Positions 1 through 8,055 of a DNA stretch of 64,000 bases are shown here, piece by piece. Position numbers and translations under genes: made by a program. Origin of the DNA: Undibacterium parvum (GTDB lineage: Bacteria; Pseudomonadota; Gammaproteobacteria; Burkholderiales; Burkholderiaceae_D); the NCBI RefSeq assembly GCF_003955735.1, contig NZ_CP034464.1, forward strand, positions 3,224,001 to 3,288,000, written 5' to 3'. Numbering within the stretch: the first letter of the stretch is position 1; each line of letters starts with the position of its first letter. Under the pieces are notes generated by a model. The model saw only the letters and a list, made by a program, of their open reading frames with translations, did no database searches and was not told the origin of the DNA.

Positions 1-1
1 G

Positions 2-913
2 GCGCGTAATGAACAATTGATCAAACCGTTGTTTGATGCCTACACCAAGCAGACTGGGGTGCAAATTAAATTTGTCACCGATAAAGAAGGTCCTTTGATG
101 GAACGTCTGAAAGCTGAAGCCGCCAATACGCCTGCCGATATGCTGATCACGGTCGATGCTGGTAATTTGTGGCAGGCCGCCAACCAAGGCTTATTGCAGC
201 CGGTGGTTTCAACTACTTTGAACGCGAACATCCCTGCGCATTTGCGTGATCCTAAGAATCAGTGGTTTGGCTTGTCAGTGCGCGCACGCACTATCTTCTT
301 CAATTCCCAAAAATTAAAAGCCACAGATCTGTCTAGCTATGAAGATTTGGCTGATCCTAAATGGAAGGGCAAGCTGTGTCTGCGTACTTCCAAAAAAGTA
401 TATAACCAGTCTTTGACCGCGATGCTGATAGACGAGCATGGTGAAGCCAAGACCGAACAAATTATCAAGGGCTGGGTAGCGAATCTAGCCACCGATGTGT
501 TTGCCGATGACACCAAAATGCTGGAGGCGATCGCGGCCGGACAATGTGAAGTTGGTATCGCCAATACGTATTACTATGGTCGCTTGATGGAGAAGAAGCC
601 GACGCTCCCGATTTCTATTTTCTGGGCCAATCAAAACGCCAAAGGTGTGCACGTGAACGTCTCTGGCGCGGGGATCACCAAGTACGCCAAAAATCGCGCT
701 GGTGCGCAGAAACTGCTGGAGTGGTTGTCCTCAGATAAAGCGCAAAACCTATTTACTGATCTGGACATGGAGTATCCGGCCAATCCTGCCGTCAAAGCCG
801 ATCCTAAATTACTGGCCTGGGGTCCGTTTAAACAAAATCTGATCAACGTGAATAAGGCTGGCGAGTTGCAGACAGCAGCGGTCAAGTTGATGGATAGAGC
901 TGGCTACAAATAA
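2..913 (+). CDS. fbpA: Fe(3+) ABC transporter substrate-binding protein, 5'-truncated by window edge
   Basis: Periplasmic ferric-iron binding protein of the FbpA/FutA family; it would deliver Fe3+ to the permease and ATPase encoded next. The reading frame is open from base 2, so the signal peptide and first strand lie outside the window. The visible start [19 protein letters not shown] matches the YSxRxEQLIxPL region near the mature N-terminus of the family. Three consecutive tyrosine codons at 569-577 (motif ANTYYYG) match the iron-ligand Tyr pair of FbpA. The family call is firm from overall sequence and gene order; the metal specificity is known from the family rather than shown here. Confidence 0.93.
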   Translation, partial: ARNEQLIKPLFDAYTKQTGVQIKFVTDKEGPLMERLKAEAANTPADMLITVDAGNLWQAANQGLLQPVVSTTLNANIPAHLRDPKNQWFGLSVRARTIFFNSQKLKATDLSSYEDLADPKWKGKLCLRTSKKVYNQSLTAMLIDEHGEAKTEQIIKGWVANLATDVFADDTKMLEAIAAGQCEVGIANTYYYGRLMEKKPTLPISIFWANQNAKGVHVNVSGAGITKYAKNRAGAQKLLEWLSSDKAQNLFTDLDMEYPANPAVKADPKLLAWGPFKQNLINVNKAGELQTAAVKLMDRAGYK

Positions 914-933
914 AGCGCGGCTGGTAGTCGATT

Positions 934-967
934 AAAAAAGCGGACCTTGTTCTACGGTTCGCTTTTT
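934..967 (+). terminator. Intrinsic terminator or attenuator after fbpA
   Basis: Inverted repeat AAAAAGCGgACC / GGTTCGCTTTTT with a 9-nt loop, followed by a T-run. It lies between the binding-protein gene and the permease gene, so it may reduce read-through and give more binding protein than permease, as is common in ABC importers (inference). Confidence 0.8.
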
Positions 968-1038
968 ACACGTTTAGCTTGCATAAAAAATCAAGCTATT
1001 GCAGTCGCTGCATGTTGAAAAAATAGAATAAAAAATTA

Positions 1039-2688
1039 ATGAATACAGTGCTAGCCAACCGCCATGCGCTCACTACTTACTGCTTGTCGCTTGCGCGCTT
1101 CCTGACTGGTTGGCGGCTGGCCGCTTTTTTGGTGTCGCTGATTACCTTAGTCCCATTGCTGGTGGTCCTGTTCTCGCTATTTTCTCCCGAGCCTGAGATC
1201 TGGGATCATCTGCGTCAGTATGTCTTGCCCGATTTGCTGATCAATACTTTCTGGCTGGCGTTGGGCGTGGCGCTAGGAACGGGTTTTCTGGGTGTTAGTC
1301 TGGCCTGGTTGACCGCCGTGTGTGAGTTTCCTGGTCGTCGAATTTTTGCCTGGGCACTGATGTTGCCGCTGGCAATTCCCGCCTACGTGGCTGCTTTTGT
1401 GAATATAGGCCTATTTGATTTTACCGGGCCCTTGCAGACCGCCTTGCGTCTGTGGTTCGGCTCTAGCGCCTGGTTTCCACCGATACGCTCGCGTGGCGGG
1501 GTGATCCTGGTGATGACTTTATCTCTGTATCCGTATGTGTATTTATTGGCGCGCAATGCCTTCATGACTCAGGGTAAGCGCTCGCTAGAAGTGGCGCAAT
1601 CGCTGGGTTTGAGTCGCCTTGCTGGATTTTTTAAGGTGGCTTTGCCGATGGCCAGACCCTGGATTTTTTCCGGCATTATGCTGGCCTTGATGGAAAGTCT
1701 GGCTGATTTTGGCACTGTTGCCGTGTTTAATTACGACACCTTCACCACGGCCATTTACAAAGCTTGGTTCGGTTTATTTTCACTGTCGTCGGCCTCGCAA
1801 TTGGCCTCCATCCTGGTGATGCTGGTGTTGCTACTGGCTTTGGGCGAACAATCCTGGCGCGGCGCCAAGCGCTATCACGCCACCGGCAAATCGAATCAAT
1901 CTCGTTACACTTTGCAGCCATTCTTAGGCTGGATCAGTTGTCTGTATGCGGGCTTAATTTTGGCGTTGGCCTTTGCCTTGCCAGTGGGGCAATTGCTGGT
2001 CTGGTGTGTGGAAGTGTTTGCCGAAGATTTTGATAGCCGTTATCCGATGTTTGTGCTGCACTCGGTACTCTTGTCTAGCATGGCAGCCTTGCTCGTGGTC
2101 GTCGCGGCGCTGCTGTTAGCTTATGCGCTGCGTCTGTACAACGACTGGCCTACACGTTTTTTTGGACGTCTTTCTACCTTGGGTTACGCCATACCCGGCA
2201 GCGTGCTGGCGGTTGGGGTGTTTATTCCTGTGGCCTGGTTAGATAATCAATTGATCGCGATTCTCAAGCCCTGGTTAGGGGGCGGTGCAATTTTGCGCGG
2301 CACCTTGACCGTGATGTTACTGGCTTATGTGGCGCGTTTTCTGGCTCCAGGTTTTAATGCCATCGACAGCGCCATGCAGCGCATCACCCGCAGCCAGGAA
2401 GAGGCGGCGCGTGGCATGGGTTTGTCTGGTTGGCGCCTGTTTATACGGGTACATTTGCCGCTCTTGCGCGGCGGCATATTTAGCGCCGCCATGCTGGTGT
2501 TTGTCGACGTCATGAAAGAAATGCCGATCACCTTGATGACACGTCCGTTTGGCTGGGATACGCTGTCGGTGCGGGTGTTTGAAATGACCTCTGAAGGACA
2601 ATGGGAGCGCGCCGCGCTACCTGCCGTGGCGCTGGTGATCGCGGGTCTGATACCGGTGATTTTACTCACGCGCCAGGCCGAACACTAA
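1039..2688 (+). CDS. fbpB: Iron ABC transporter permease (two fused MetI-type domains)
   Basis: Inner-membrane permease of the ferric-iron importer. At 549 aa it has the FbpB/ThiP-type architecture of two homologous membrane halves with about 12 hydrophobic segments. Two cytoplasmic EAA loops that dock the ATPase are visible, one near residue 184 (EVAQSLGLSRLAGFFKVALP) and one near residue 455 (EAARGMGLSGWRLF). The start ATG at 1039 has only a weak A-rich upstream region. The gene follows fbpA after a terminator-like hairpin and is 2 nt from the ATPase gene, so fbpB and fbpC are surely co-transcribed. Confidence 0.95.
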   Translation: MNTVLANRHALTTYCLSLARFLTGWRLAAFLVSLITLVPLLVVLFSLFSPEPEIWDHLRQYVLPDLLINTFWLALGVALGTGFLGVSLAWLTAVCEFPGRRIFAWALMLPLAIPAYVAAFVNIGLFDFTGPLQTALRLWFGSSAWFPPIRSRGGVILVMTLSLYPYVYLLARNAFMTQGKRSLEVAQSLGLSRLAGFFKVALPMARPWIFSGIMLALMESLADFGTVAVFNYDTFTTAIYKAWFGLFSLSSASQLASILVMLVLLLALGEQSWRGAKRYHATGKSNQSRYTLQPFLGWISCLYAGLILALAFALPVGQLLVWCVEVFAEDFDSRYPMFVLHSVLLSSMAALLVVVAALLLAYALRLYNDWPTRFFGRLSTLGYAIPGSVLAVGVFIPVAWLDNQLIAILKPWLGGGAILRGTLTVMLLAYVARFLAPGFNAIDSAMQRITRSQEEAARGMGLSGWRLFIRVHLPLLRGGIFSAAMLVFVDVMKEMPITLMTRPFGWDTLSVRVFEMTSEGQWERAALPAVALVIAGLIPVILLTRQAEH

Positions 2689-2690
2689 AC

Positions 2691-3764
2691 ATGATGATGA
2701 CTACTTCCTTGTCCCTACCTCCCGTCCTAAGCCTGAGTCTGGTGTCGCATGCCTATCAGCAAAAAAACACTTTTTCTGAGCTGAGTTTTTCATTGGAAAA
2801 GGGCCAGATAGGCTGCTTACTGGGACCATCCGGTTGCGGTAAAACCACGGCCTTGCGCTGCATTGCAGGTTTTGAACAGCTGGCTGCTGGCAGCATATTT
2901 TTGAATGGCAAGCTGGCCAGTAGCACCGATTTGCATCTGCCTGCCGAACAGCGCCAGATCGGCATGGTGTTTCAGGATTACGCCTTATTCCCGCATCTGA
3001 ACGTAGAAAAAAATGTGGGCTTTGGCTTGCATGGCATGCAGCGCCAATTGCGCCAGCAACGGATTGATGAGTTGTTGGACGTGGTTGGTTTGCGCGCCTA
3101 CAAAAATGCTTACCCGCACGAGTTATCCGGTGGTCAGCAACAGCGGGTGGCATTGGCCAGGGCGCTGGCACCCAAGCCAGATTTACTCTTGCTCGATGAG
3201 CCTTTCTCGAATCTGGATGTGGCCTTGCGTGAGCGCCTAGGTCTGGAGGTGCGTGAGATTCTCAAGCAACAAAACGCCACCGCGATTCTGGTGACGCATG
3301 ATCAGGACGAGGCCTTTGCGATTGCCGATGAGATCGGCGTCATGCATCAGGGCCAGATACAACAATGGGATAGCGCGTATAAAATTTATCATGAACCGGC
3401 CAATCGCTTCGTCGCCGATTTTGTCGGGGAGGGCGTATTCATCCCAGGCACCGTACTGGCTCCCGACCGGATACAAATCGAGTTAGGTGAAATCGCTGGC
3501 AATATGCCGCTCGATTGCTGTCTCGGTTGTACCGTCGATGTCTTAGTCAGACCGGATGATGTGATCCATGACGATCACAGTGAGGTGCAGGCGCGCGTGC
3601 TTGCCAAGGCTTTTCGTGGTGCGGATTTTTTGTACACACTGGAGTTAGCAAGTGGCGTGCGTCTCTTGTCGCTGGTGCCTAGTCACCACAATCACGCCAT
3701 TGGTGAGCTGATAGGGATCCAACTTGAGATCGATCACGTAATCGCGTTTCATGCGCAAACTTGA
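2691..3764 (+). CDS. fbpC: Iron ABC transporter ATP-binding protein
   Basis: Cytoplasmic ATPase that powers the FbpABC importer. From the chosen ATG at 2691 it is 357 aa. Walker A GPSGCGKT is near residue 45, the signature LSGGQQQR near 145, Walker B LLLLDEP near 165, and the switch His in VTHDQDEA. A C-terminal TOBE/OB-like regulatory domain follows from about residue 245. The frame is open back to 2601 inside fbpB, but ATG 2691, 2 nt after the fbpB stop, is the natural start. Close relatives transport sulfate, spermidine or maltose; the FbpA/FbpB neighbours point to iron. Confidence 0.94.
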   Translation: MMMTTSLSLPPVLSLSLVSHAYQQKNTFSELSFSLEKGQIGCLLGPSGCGKTTALRCIAGFEQLAAGSIFLNGKLASSTDLHLPAEQRQIGMVFQDYALFPHLNVEKNVGFGLHGMQRQLRQQRIDELLDVVGLRAYKNAYPHELSGGQQQRVALARALAPKPDLLLLDEPFSNLDVALRERLGLEVREILKQQNATAILVTHDQDEAFAIADEIGVMHQGQIQQWDSAYKIYHEPANRFVADFVGEGVFIPGTVLAPDRIQIELGEIAGNMPLDCCLGCTVDVLVRPDDVIHDDHSEVQARVLAKAFRGADFLYTLELASGVRLLSLVPSHHNHAIGELIGIQLEIDHVIAFHAQT

Positions 3765-3808
3765 GCTGCTTGAAACTATTCAGAATTGAAATCGCACCTG
3801 CCTGCTTA

Positions 3809-3866
3809 CGCACTATCCATGCGGGTTTCAAGCCAGCATGGCTGGTGAGCCGCATGGATAATGCGC
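3809..3866. repeat. Dispersed palindrome family A, copy 1 (degenerate)
   Basis: Imperfect palindrome with arms like CGCACTATCCATGCGGG / CCGCATGGATAATGCGC. It is a diverged copy of a 59-bp element found at six further places in this window. It lies 45 nt downstream of the fbpC stop. Confidence 0.8.
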
Positions 3867-3890
3867 GCTGGGCTAGTCGCTGGTGCAGTG

Positions 3891-3989
3891 TGCTTGATAG
3901 GTTTTCCAGGCGTCTTGCTGAATTTTTCGGATACTGCCGTCTTTTTTAAGACCGCACTCAAGCAAGGGCTTGAGCGTTGAGGTGGTCAG
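3891..3989 (-). pseudogene. Possible remnant of a protein C-terminus
   Basis: On the minus strand an open frame runs from just after the LLM-oxygenase stop to a TAG near 3891. It reads as roughly 35 residues ending LKKDGSIRKIQQDAWKTYQ...AHCTSD. The composition looks protein-like (aromatics, Lys and Asp in amphipathic spacing, two Cys), but there is no start codon or ribosome site. It may be the surviving tail of a gene truncated by rearrangement, or chance. I do not recognise the family. Confidence 0.25.
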
Positions 3990-3990
3990 C

Positions 3991-4983
3991 CTATGCCGTC
4001 TGAAGCTCAGCGGTAATCTGGTAAGAGCGCAGGCGCGCTGCATGCTCAAAAATCTGCGAAGTGATCATCAATTCATCGGCACCGGTATGGGCGATAAATG
4101 CTTGCAACTGGCGCGCTACTGTTGCGGGTGAACCTATCGCCGAACAGGATAAAACTTGCTCCAGCATGGCATGTTCTTGCGGCCCGAGTTGTTGCAGATA
4201 ATCGGCCTTGGGTGGCTGTAGACGTTTCGGGTGACCGCTGCGTAAATTGATGAAGGCTTGCTGCATAGACGTTGCCAGTAATTGCGCCTGCGCATCGGTG
4301 TCGGCCGCAAACACATTAAAGCCCAACATCACATACGGTTTTTGTAGTTGCGCTGATGGCTTAAAAGTGGCGCGGTAGAGCGCAATCGCCTGCATCATCT
4401 GGGCCGGTGCAAAATGCGAGGCAAACGCATACGGCAAACCCAAGGCTGCCGCTAATTGCGCGCCAAACAGGCTAGAACCCAAAATCCAGATTGGTACATT
4501 CAGACCAGCACCTGGCACGGCCAATAAACCACGTCCGGCGCGCTTAGGTTCAGACGATAGATAATCCATGAGTTCGACGACATCTTGCGGAAACTGATCG
4601 GCATCAGTGGCTAGATTTCGGCGCAAGGCACGTGCGGTGAGCTGGTCTGAGCCCGGTGCCCGCCCCAAACCTAGATCGATACGACCAGGAAATAGGGATT
4701 CCAGCGTGCCAAATTGTTCGGCGATGACTAAGGGCGAGTGATTTGGCAGCATGATGCCGCCAGCACCCACCCGTATCTGCGAGGTTCCCGCTGCAATGTG
4801 GCCGATCAGAATTGCGGTGGCGGCACTGGCAATGCCAGGCATGCCATGATGTTCGGCTAGCCAATAGCGCTGATAGCCCCAGCGTTCGCCATGTTGCGCC
4901 AGATCTAAGCTGTTACGAAAAGACTGGGCGGCATCGCTACCCTCAGTGATAGGGGAGAGATCGAGGATAGAGAAAGGTATCAT
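3991..4983 (-). CDS. LLM-class flavin-dependent oxidoreductase (YhbW/luciferase-like)
   Basis: Predicted FMN- or FMNH2-dependent monooxygenase of the bacterial-luciferase-like superfamily, MsnO8/YhbW subgroup, 330 aa and full length. Family signatures: the N-terminal [25 protein letters not shown], the flavin-binding region [20 protein letters not shown] followed by [15 protein letters not shown], and the C-terminal helix [11 protein letters not shown]. Start ATG at 4983 fits the family N-terminus. The gene stands alone between hypothetical genes, so the substrate cannot be deduced; such enzymes oxidise aldehydes, sulfonates or xenobiotics. Confidence 0.9.
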   Translation of the reverse strand: MIPFSILDLSPITEGSDAAQSFRNSLDLAQHGERWGYQRYWLAEHHGMPGIASAATAILIGHIAAGTSQIRVGAGGIMLPNHSPLVIAEQFGTLESLFPGRIDLGLGRAPGSDQLTARALRRNLATDADQFPQDVVELMDYLSSEPKRAGRGLLAVPGAGLNVPIWILGSSLFGAQLAAALGLPYAFASHFAPAQMMQAIALYRATFKPSAQLQKPYVMLGFNVFAADTDAQAQLLATSMQQAFINLRSGHPKRLQPPKADYLQQLGPQEHAMLEQVLSCSAIGSPATVARQLQAFIAHTGADELMITSQIFEHAARLRSYQITAELQTA

Positions 4984-5047
4984 GGCTTGCAGATTAGGGC
5001 AGTGTGCAGAAACGCAAGCACGTATTGCCTGGGTTTTTATTCTAAAC

Positions 5048-5149
5048 AGGACTTAGGCAAAATTGTTCCAGCTAGGCGTATCGCCGAAGACAGTACTTTA
5101 GTACGGCAAGGCGAGTACAACAACGCTGGGGCGATTTTGCCTAAGTCCT
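5048..5149. repeat. MITE-like element family B, full copy 1
   Basis: 102-bp element with 16-bp perfect terminal inverted repeats (AGGACTTAGGCAAAAT at the left, its complement at the right). The interior contains GCCGAAGACAGTACTTTAGT and CAACAACGCTGGGGCG. No ORF. A near-identical copy lies at 26230-26331 and variants at 13799-13912, 5931-5975 and 18430-18474. Confidence 0.9.
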
Positions 5150-5155
5150 ACTAGC

Positions 5156-5455
5156 TTATCTATCCAAAGGCATGATATTGGTGATGACTATCGTGGCTTT
5201 TTCCAGACCCTTGTTTTGCTTTTGTATTTGTTGTTGGATTTGATTTAAGCCTTCTTCCGTCTTGGTTTGCTGGCTATCGCCGCAAACATAATTCGCACCC
5301 ACGCTGCTGACGCCCTTGCTGCTGAGCGCTTGATACGCCACATAATATTTTTTCTGGCCGACCGGGCAATCGAGCGCGTAGGCCGATGAGAGCGTTAGCA
5401 GGGCTGGCAGTATGAGTAGCGCACGCAGTGAGTTTGGCAAAGTAGAAGTTTTCAT
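5156..5455 (-). CDS. Small exported hypothetical protein
   Basis: 99 aa with a clear Sec signal peptide (MKTSTLPNSLRALLILPALL, cleavage near SAYA-LD), so probably periplasmic. The mature part has two cysteines (LDCPVG and NYVCGD) that could form a disulfide, then a Gln-rich helical stretch (LNQIQQQIQKQNKGLEKAT) and a hydrophobic end. I do not recognise a family. The stop lies 7 nt from repeat B copy 1, which may form its terminator. Confidence that it is real rests on the signal peptide. Confidence 0.65.
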   Translation of the reverse strand: MKTSTLPNSLRALLILPALLTLSSAYALDCPVGQKKYYVAYQALSSKGVSSVGANYVCGDSQQTKTEEGLNQIQQQIQKQNKGLEKATIVITNIMPLDR

Positions 5456-5529
5456 CTTGAGCCTTGATTTAGACTGAAGCGCAGAGTGTAATCTGCTTAG
5501 ACTTAAATGCGTGTATTTTTTGATCAGGT

Positions 5530-5832
5530 TTAACCAAGGATGGAGATAGGCATGGTGTGCTTGCTGGCGCTGCTATCGTCTTGTCTGCGGCCGCTACTGC
5601 GTCTACGGCCCTGACGTTTGCGGGTGTCCAGGAAGGTCGCATGTTGTTGTTCACGTCTGTCGCTGGCACGTCTTTCTTCACTTGCACGTCGTTCAATTTC
5701 TGGCCAGTTAGCTGCGGCTGGCAACTCGGAATTGGCGCTGGCCGAGCTTAGGTGCGGGCGTGGCGCAAAGGTGGGCGTAGGAAGCTTGGGTGCGGCTTGT
5801 TCAAAAAAGCGCAGTGCCTTGAGTGAAAACAT
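5530..5832 (-). CDS. Hypothetical protein with Arg-rich ERRxxERR/DRR repeats
   Basis: 100 aa, unknown function. The N-terminus is MFSLKALRFFEQAAPKLPTP; the middle and C-terminus carry EIERRASEERRASDRRE and FLDTRKRQGRRRSSGRRQ. Such RR-rich tails recur in short uncharacterised proteobacterial proteins and look basic and disordered, possibly binding nucleic acid or a membrane surface (inference). A competing minus-strand frame at 5469-5696 overlaps it; this one is preferred for its protein-like composition. No strong ribosome site is seen. Confidence 0.55.
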   Translation of the reverse strand: MFSLKALRFFEQAAPKLPTPTFAPRPHLSSASANSELPAAANWPEIERRASEERRASDRREQQHATFLDTRKRQGRRRSSGRRQDDSSASKHTMPISILG

Positions 5833-5930
5833 GAAATAAGTTAGCCATTGATTGAAATTTAGGCATTTAACGGCAAATGCTCAGAAAACTTGAAGTATTT
5901 GCTATTTTTTTGTGGGGTATCTATTTTTAT

Positions 5931-5975
5931 AGGACTTACACAAAAAACGACGCTGGGGCTGTTTTGCGTAAGTCC
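5931..5975. repeat. Family B element, internal-deletion derivative
   Basis: 45 bp that keep both ends of element B (AGGACTTACACAAAA at the left and TTTTGCGTAAGTCC at the right) plus ACGACGCTGGGGC, but lack the middle. It lies between two minus-strand genes, just beyond the stop of the 380-aa protein gene. Confidence 0.8.
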
Positions 5976-5984
5976 AATGCAATT

Positions 5985-7127
5985 TCAAGCCGTTTCATTG
6001 AGTATCGGCGCGCTGCTAGTCTCACTCACGCTCTGCCCGTTGGCGGCATAGGCTAGGCTAGTATTTTCCTGCATCAGTGACATCGTTGCCGTCTCAAACG
6101 CGTCATCCATTTCTTTACTCGCTTGCTGCGCCTTTTTATCGTCTTCGGCTTTTTTGCTCTCTAGCGCGATGAGAAGTTTGATCTTGCCCATCAAGATTTT
6201 CGCTTCCGCTAAAAAAGCACGATCTGGCGCGCTCAGGCCCGAGGTGTTGACTTGCGCTAGCGCTGCCAAAGCGTTGCCGGAGTCGGTGCTGGGTCGCTCT
6301 TTGCTAGCTGGATCAGCCATCGCGAAATGCATGGCCTGTGCTAGCGCTTGCGTAACTTGCGCTGCCGCCGCTGAGTTTTCCGCCGACGTTTGCACTGAAT
6401 TTTGCTCTGAATCTTGCTCTGAATCTTGCCCTGAATTTTGGGTCAACTGTTTGCTGGTAATGCTATTCGAGTTGCTCATCACTTGCGCTGCCAGACTTGC
6501 TGCCGCGCTGGTTTCGCTGGTCGCCGCCGTCGCCGCCGACGCGTTGGCGGTCTCGTTGACAGTCTTGTCGGACGCTTCGCCGCTGGCAAGCTCGCTGGTC
6601 GCGCCTGATTCACCGGTGCTAGCTTGACTTGCACTACCGACGCTGACCTGTGGCATAGCGGGGCCAGTATCGCCGCCGCCATATTCACGCACCGCCGCAG
6701 CCAGTTCTTTGGCCAGACGGATCGCTTCTCGTGGGTTGCCTGCGACACCGGCAAATCTCATCAAGCCTTCTAACTGCATTTTTATCCAGGCAATTCTTTC
6801 CCTGGCAGCGTCTTTACGGGAGGGAAATTGCATGGGGCTATTATTGAAGGCGCTCAGGGCTGCCGTATTTCTGGCTTTTTGTGGGCTCACATTTAAATTC
6901 ACGGTCACAGCCGTAATCGCATTTGCGGCGCTAGCCGTCGGTGCCGAAGTTTTGGCGTTCTCGCCGTTCGCGCCGAGTTTAATTTCCGGTGCTTGCGCTG
7001 ACGAGACGTAGAGATATTTACCTATGCTGATCACTTGAGTTTGTCCGAAGAAAAATGGTTTTTGCGGGACTGCTAGTTGATTAACGGTGAAATCAGCAAG
7101 AAATGAAGAGCACAGCGTGGGAAACAT
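5985..7127 (-). CDS. Hypothetical Ala/Ser/Thr-rich low-complexity protein
   Basis: 380 aa of unknown function. A short basic helical region near residues 105-150 (RKDAARERIAWIKMQLEGLM, then EAIRLAKELAAAVREYGGG) is conserved-looking; around it are long Ala/Ser/Thr stretches. An internal repeat GQDSEQDSEQNSVQTSAENS is encoded by near-identical 12-15 nt units around 6385-6440. The C-terminus has a Lys/Glu/Asp helix (LIALESKKAEDDKKAQQ). No signal peptide or membrane span is clear. The start is uncertain: ATG 7127 gives the full frame, a GTG near 7036 (VISIGKYLYV) is an alternative. The layout suggests a scaffold or surface-associated protein, but nothing specific is supported. Confidence 0.6.
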   Translation of the reverse strand: MFPTLCSSFLADFTVNQLAVPQKPFFFGQTQVISIGKYLYVSSAQAPEIKLGANGENAKTSAPTASAANAITAVTVNLNVSPQKARNTAALSAFNNSPMQFPSRKDAARERIAWIKMQLEGLMRFAGVAGNPREAIRLAKELAAAVREYGGGDTGPAMPQVSVGSASQASTGESGATSELASGEASDKTVNETANASAATAATSETSAAASLAAQVMSNSNSITSKQLTQNSGQDSEQDSEQNSVQTSAENSAAAAQVTQALAQAMHFAMADPASKERPSTDSGNALAALAQVNTSGLSAPDRAFLAEAKILMGKIKLLIALESKKAEDDKKAQQASKEMDDAFETATMSLMQENTSLAYAANGQSVSETSSAPILNETA

Positions 7128-7186
7128 GTCCGAAATACAAATTTGATGCTAATCTGCCGAAAGATCAGGCAAATCGCCCTGTCTAG

Positions 7187-7615
7187 ATGTTTCCCTATTT
7201 TGCTTATGCCATGAACCAAATCCAAGAAAAGAAGTGTCACGCGATTATCCATGCGCATGCCGTGGCTGCCGCAGCGGGCAATGCTGTACCTGTACCCGGC
7301 ATGGGTGTGGCTACCGATATGCTGTGCATGACCGCGATGGCAATGAGCTTGTGTGCAGTGTTTGGTGGCAGTATCACGCAAGAAGCAGCCAAAGCGCTGG
7401 CTATTGCCAGTCTGAAAAACAGTATGCTCAAGCAACCCATCAAAGTTCTGAGTAAAGAATTATCCAAGTTCATCCCTTTCCTCGGGCAAGTAGTCGCACC
7501 GGGTATCTCGGTTGTGATGATAGAAGCGGCTGGCTGGACTCTCGCCAAAGAGCTGGAAGCCAAGGCGCAACAAGCCACTGCTGGTGCTGCTACTGATACG
7601 GCGAGGCCGAAGTGA
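7187..7615 (+). CDS. DUF697-like small protein
   Basis: 142 aa resembling the stand-alone DUF697 (YcjF/GTPase-associated) domain: two hydrophobic hairpins with AIIHAHAVAAAAGNAVPVPG, then AAKALAIASLKNSML and FIPFLGQVVAPGISVVMIEA. Family members associate with membranes and sometimes with GTPases; no GTPase is adjacent here. ATG 7187 is used, but ATG 7211 (MNQIQEKK) fits the family N-terminus equally well. The stop overlaps the GTG start of the following GFA-type gene (GTGA), suggesting translational coupling. Confidence 0.75.
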   Translation: MFPYFAYAMNQIQEKKCHAIIHAHAVAAAAGNAVPVPGMGVATDMLCMTAMAMSLCAVFGGSITQEAAKALAIASLKNSMLKQPIKVLSKELSKFIPFLGQVVAPGISVVMIEAAGWTLAKELEAKAQQATAGAATDTARPK

Positions 7616-7998
7616 ACGATGCTCTGAATGCTAGGAATATGCTGAGCGCTAGCTGCCACTGCGGCCGTATTCAAATCAAGGTGCCAGCAAAGAGTGCGTT
7701 TTTAATCGATTGCAATTGCTCTATCTGCCGTCGTTATGGCGCACTGTGGGCTTGCTATAGTTTGAACCAGATTGAAATAATTGGGCATCCTGAGCATAGC
7801 GTTGCTTATCTGTGGGGCCAGCAAAGCATACAGACCATGCATTGCGCGGTGTGCGGCTGTGTCACGCATTGGGAGGCGTTATCCACCGAACCGGACCGGA
7901 AAATGGCGGTCAACGCCAGAAATTTTGAAGCAGGTGTATGGATCGATGTTCCTATCCGGCATTTTGATGGTGCTGATAGCTGGACGTATCTCGACTAG
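7612..7998 (+). CDS. GFA/CENP-V family zinc protein
   Basis: 128 aa of the glutathione-dependent formaldehyde-activating (GFA)/CENP-V fold. Zinc-site cysteines are visible: ASCHCGRIQI (residues about 14-18), DCNCSICRRYG (33-43) and HCAVCGCVTHWE (about 80-90). Members are often annotated as S-(hydroxymethyl)glutathione synthase, but activity is rarely proven, so only the fold is claimed. Start GTG 7612 overlaps the upstream stop; ATG 7639 (MLSASCHCG) preceded by AGGA is a reasonable alternative. Confidence 0.88.
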   Translation: MNDALNARNMLSASCHCGRIQIKVPAKSAFLIDCNCSICRRYGALWACYSLNQIEIIGHPEHSVAYLWGQQSIQTMHCAVCGCVTHWEALSTEPDRKMAVNARNFEAGVWIDVPIRHFDGADSWTYLD

Positions 7999-8055
7999 TC
8001 AATAGTAAATACTTATTGTTCGTTGTTTTTATCATTTACCCAAACAAGGATAGTC

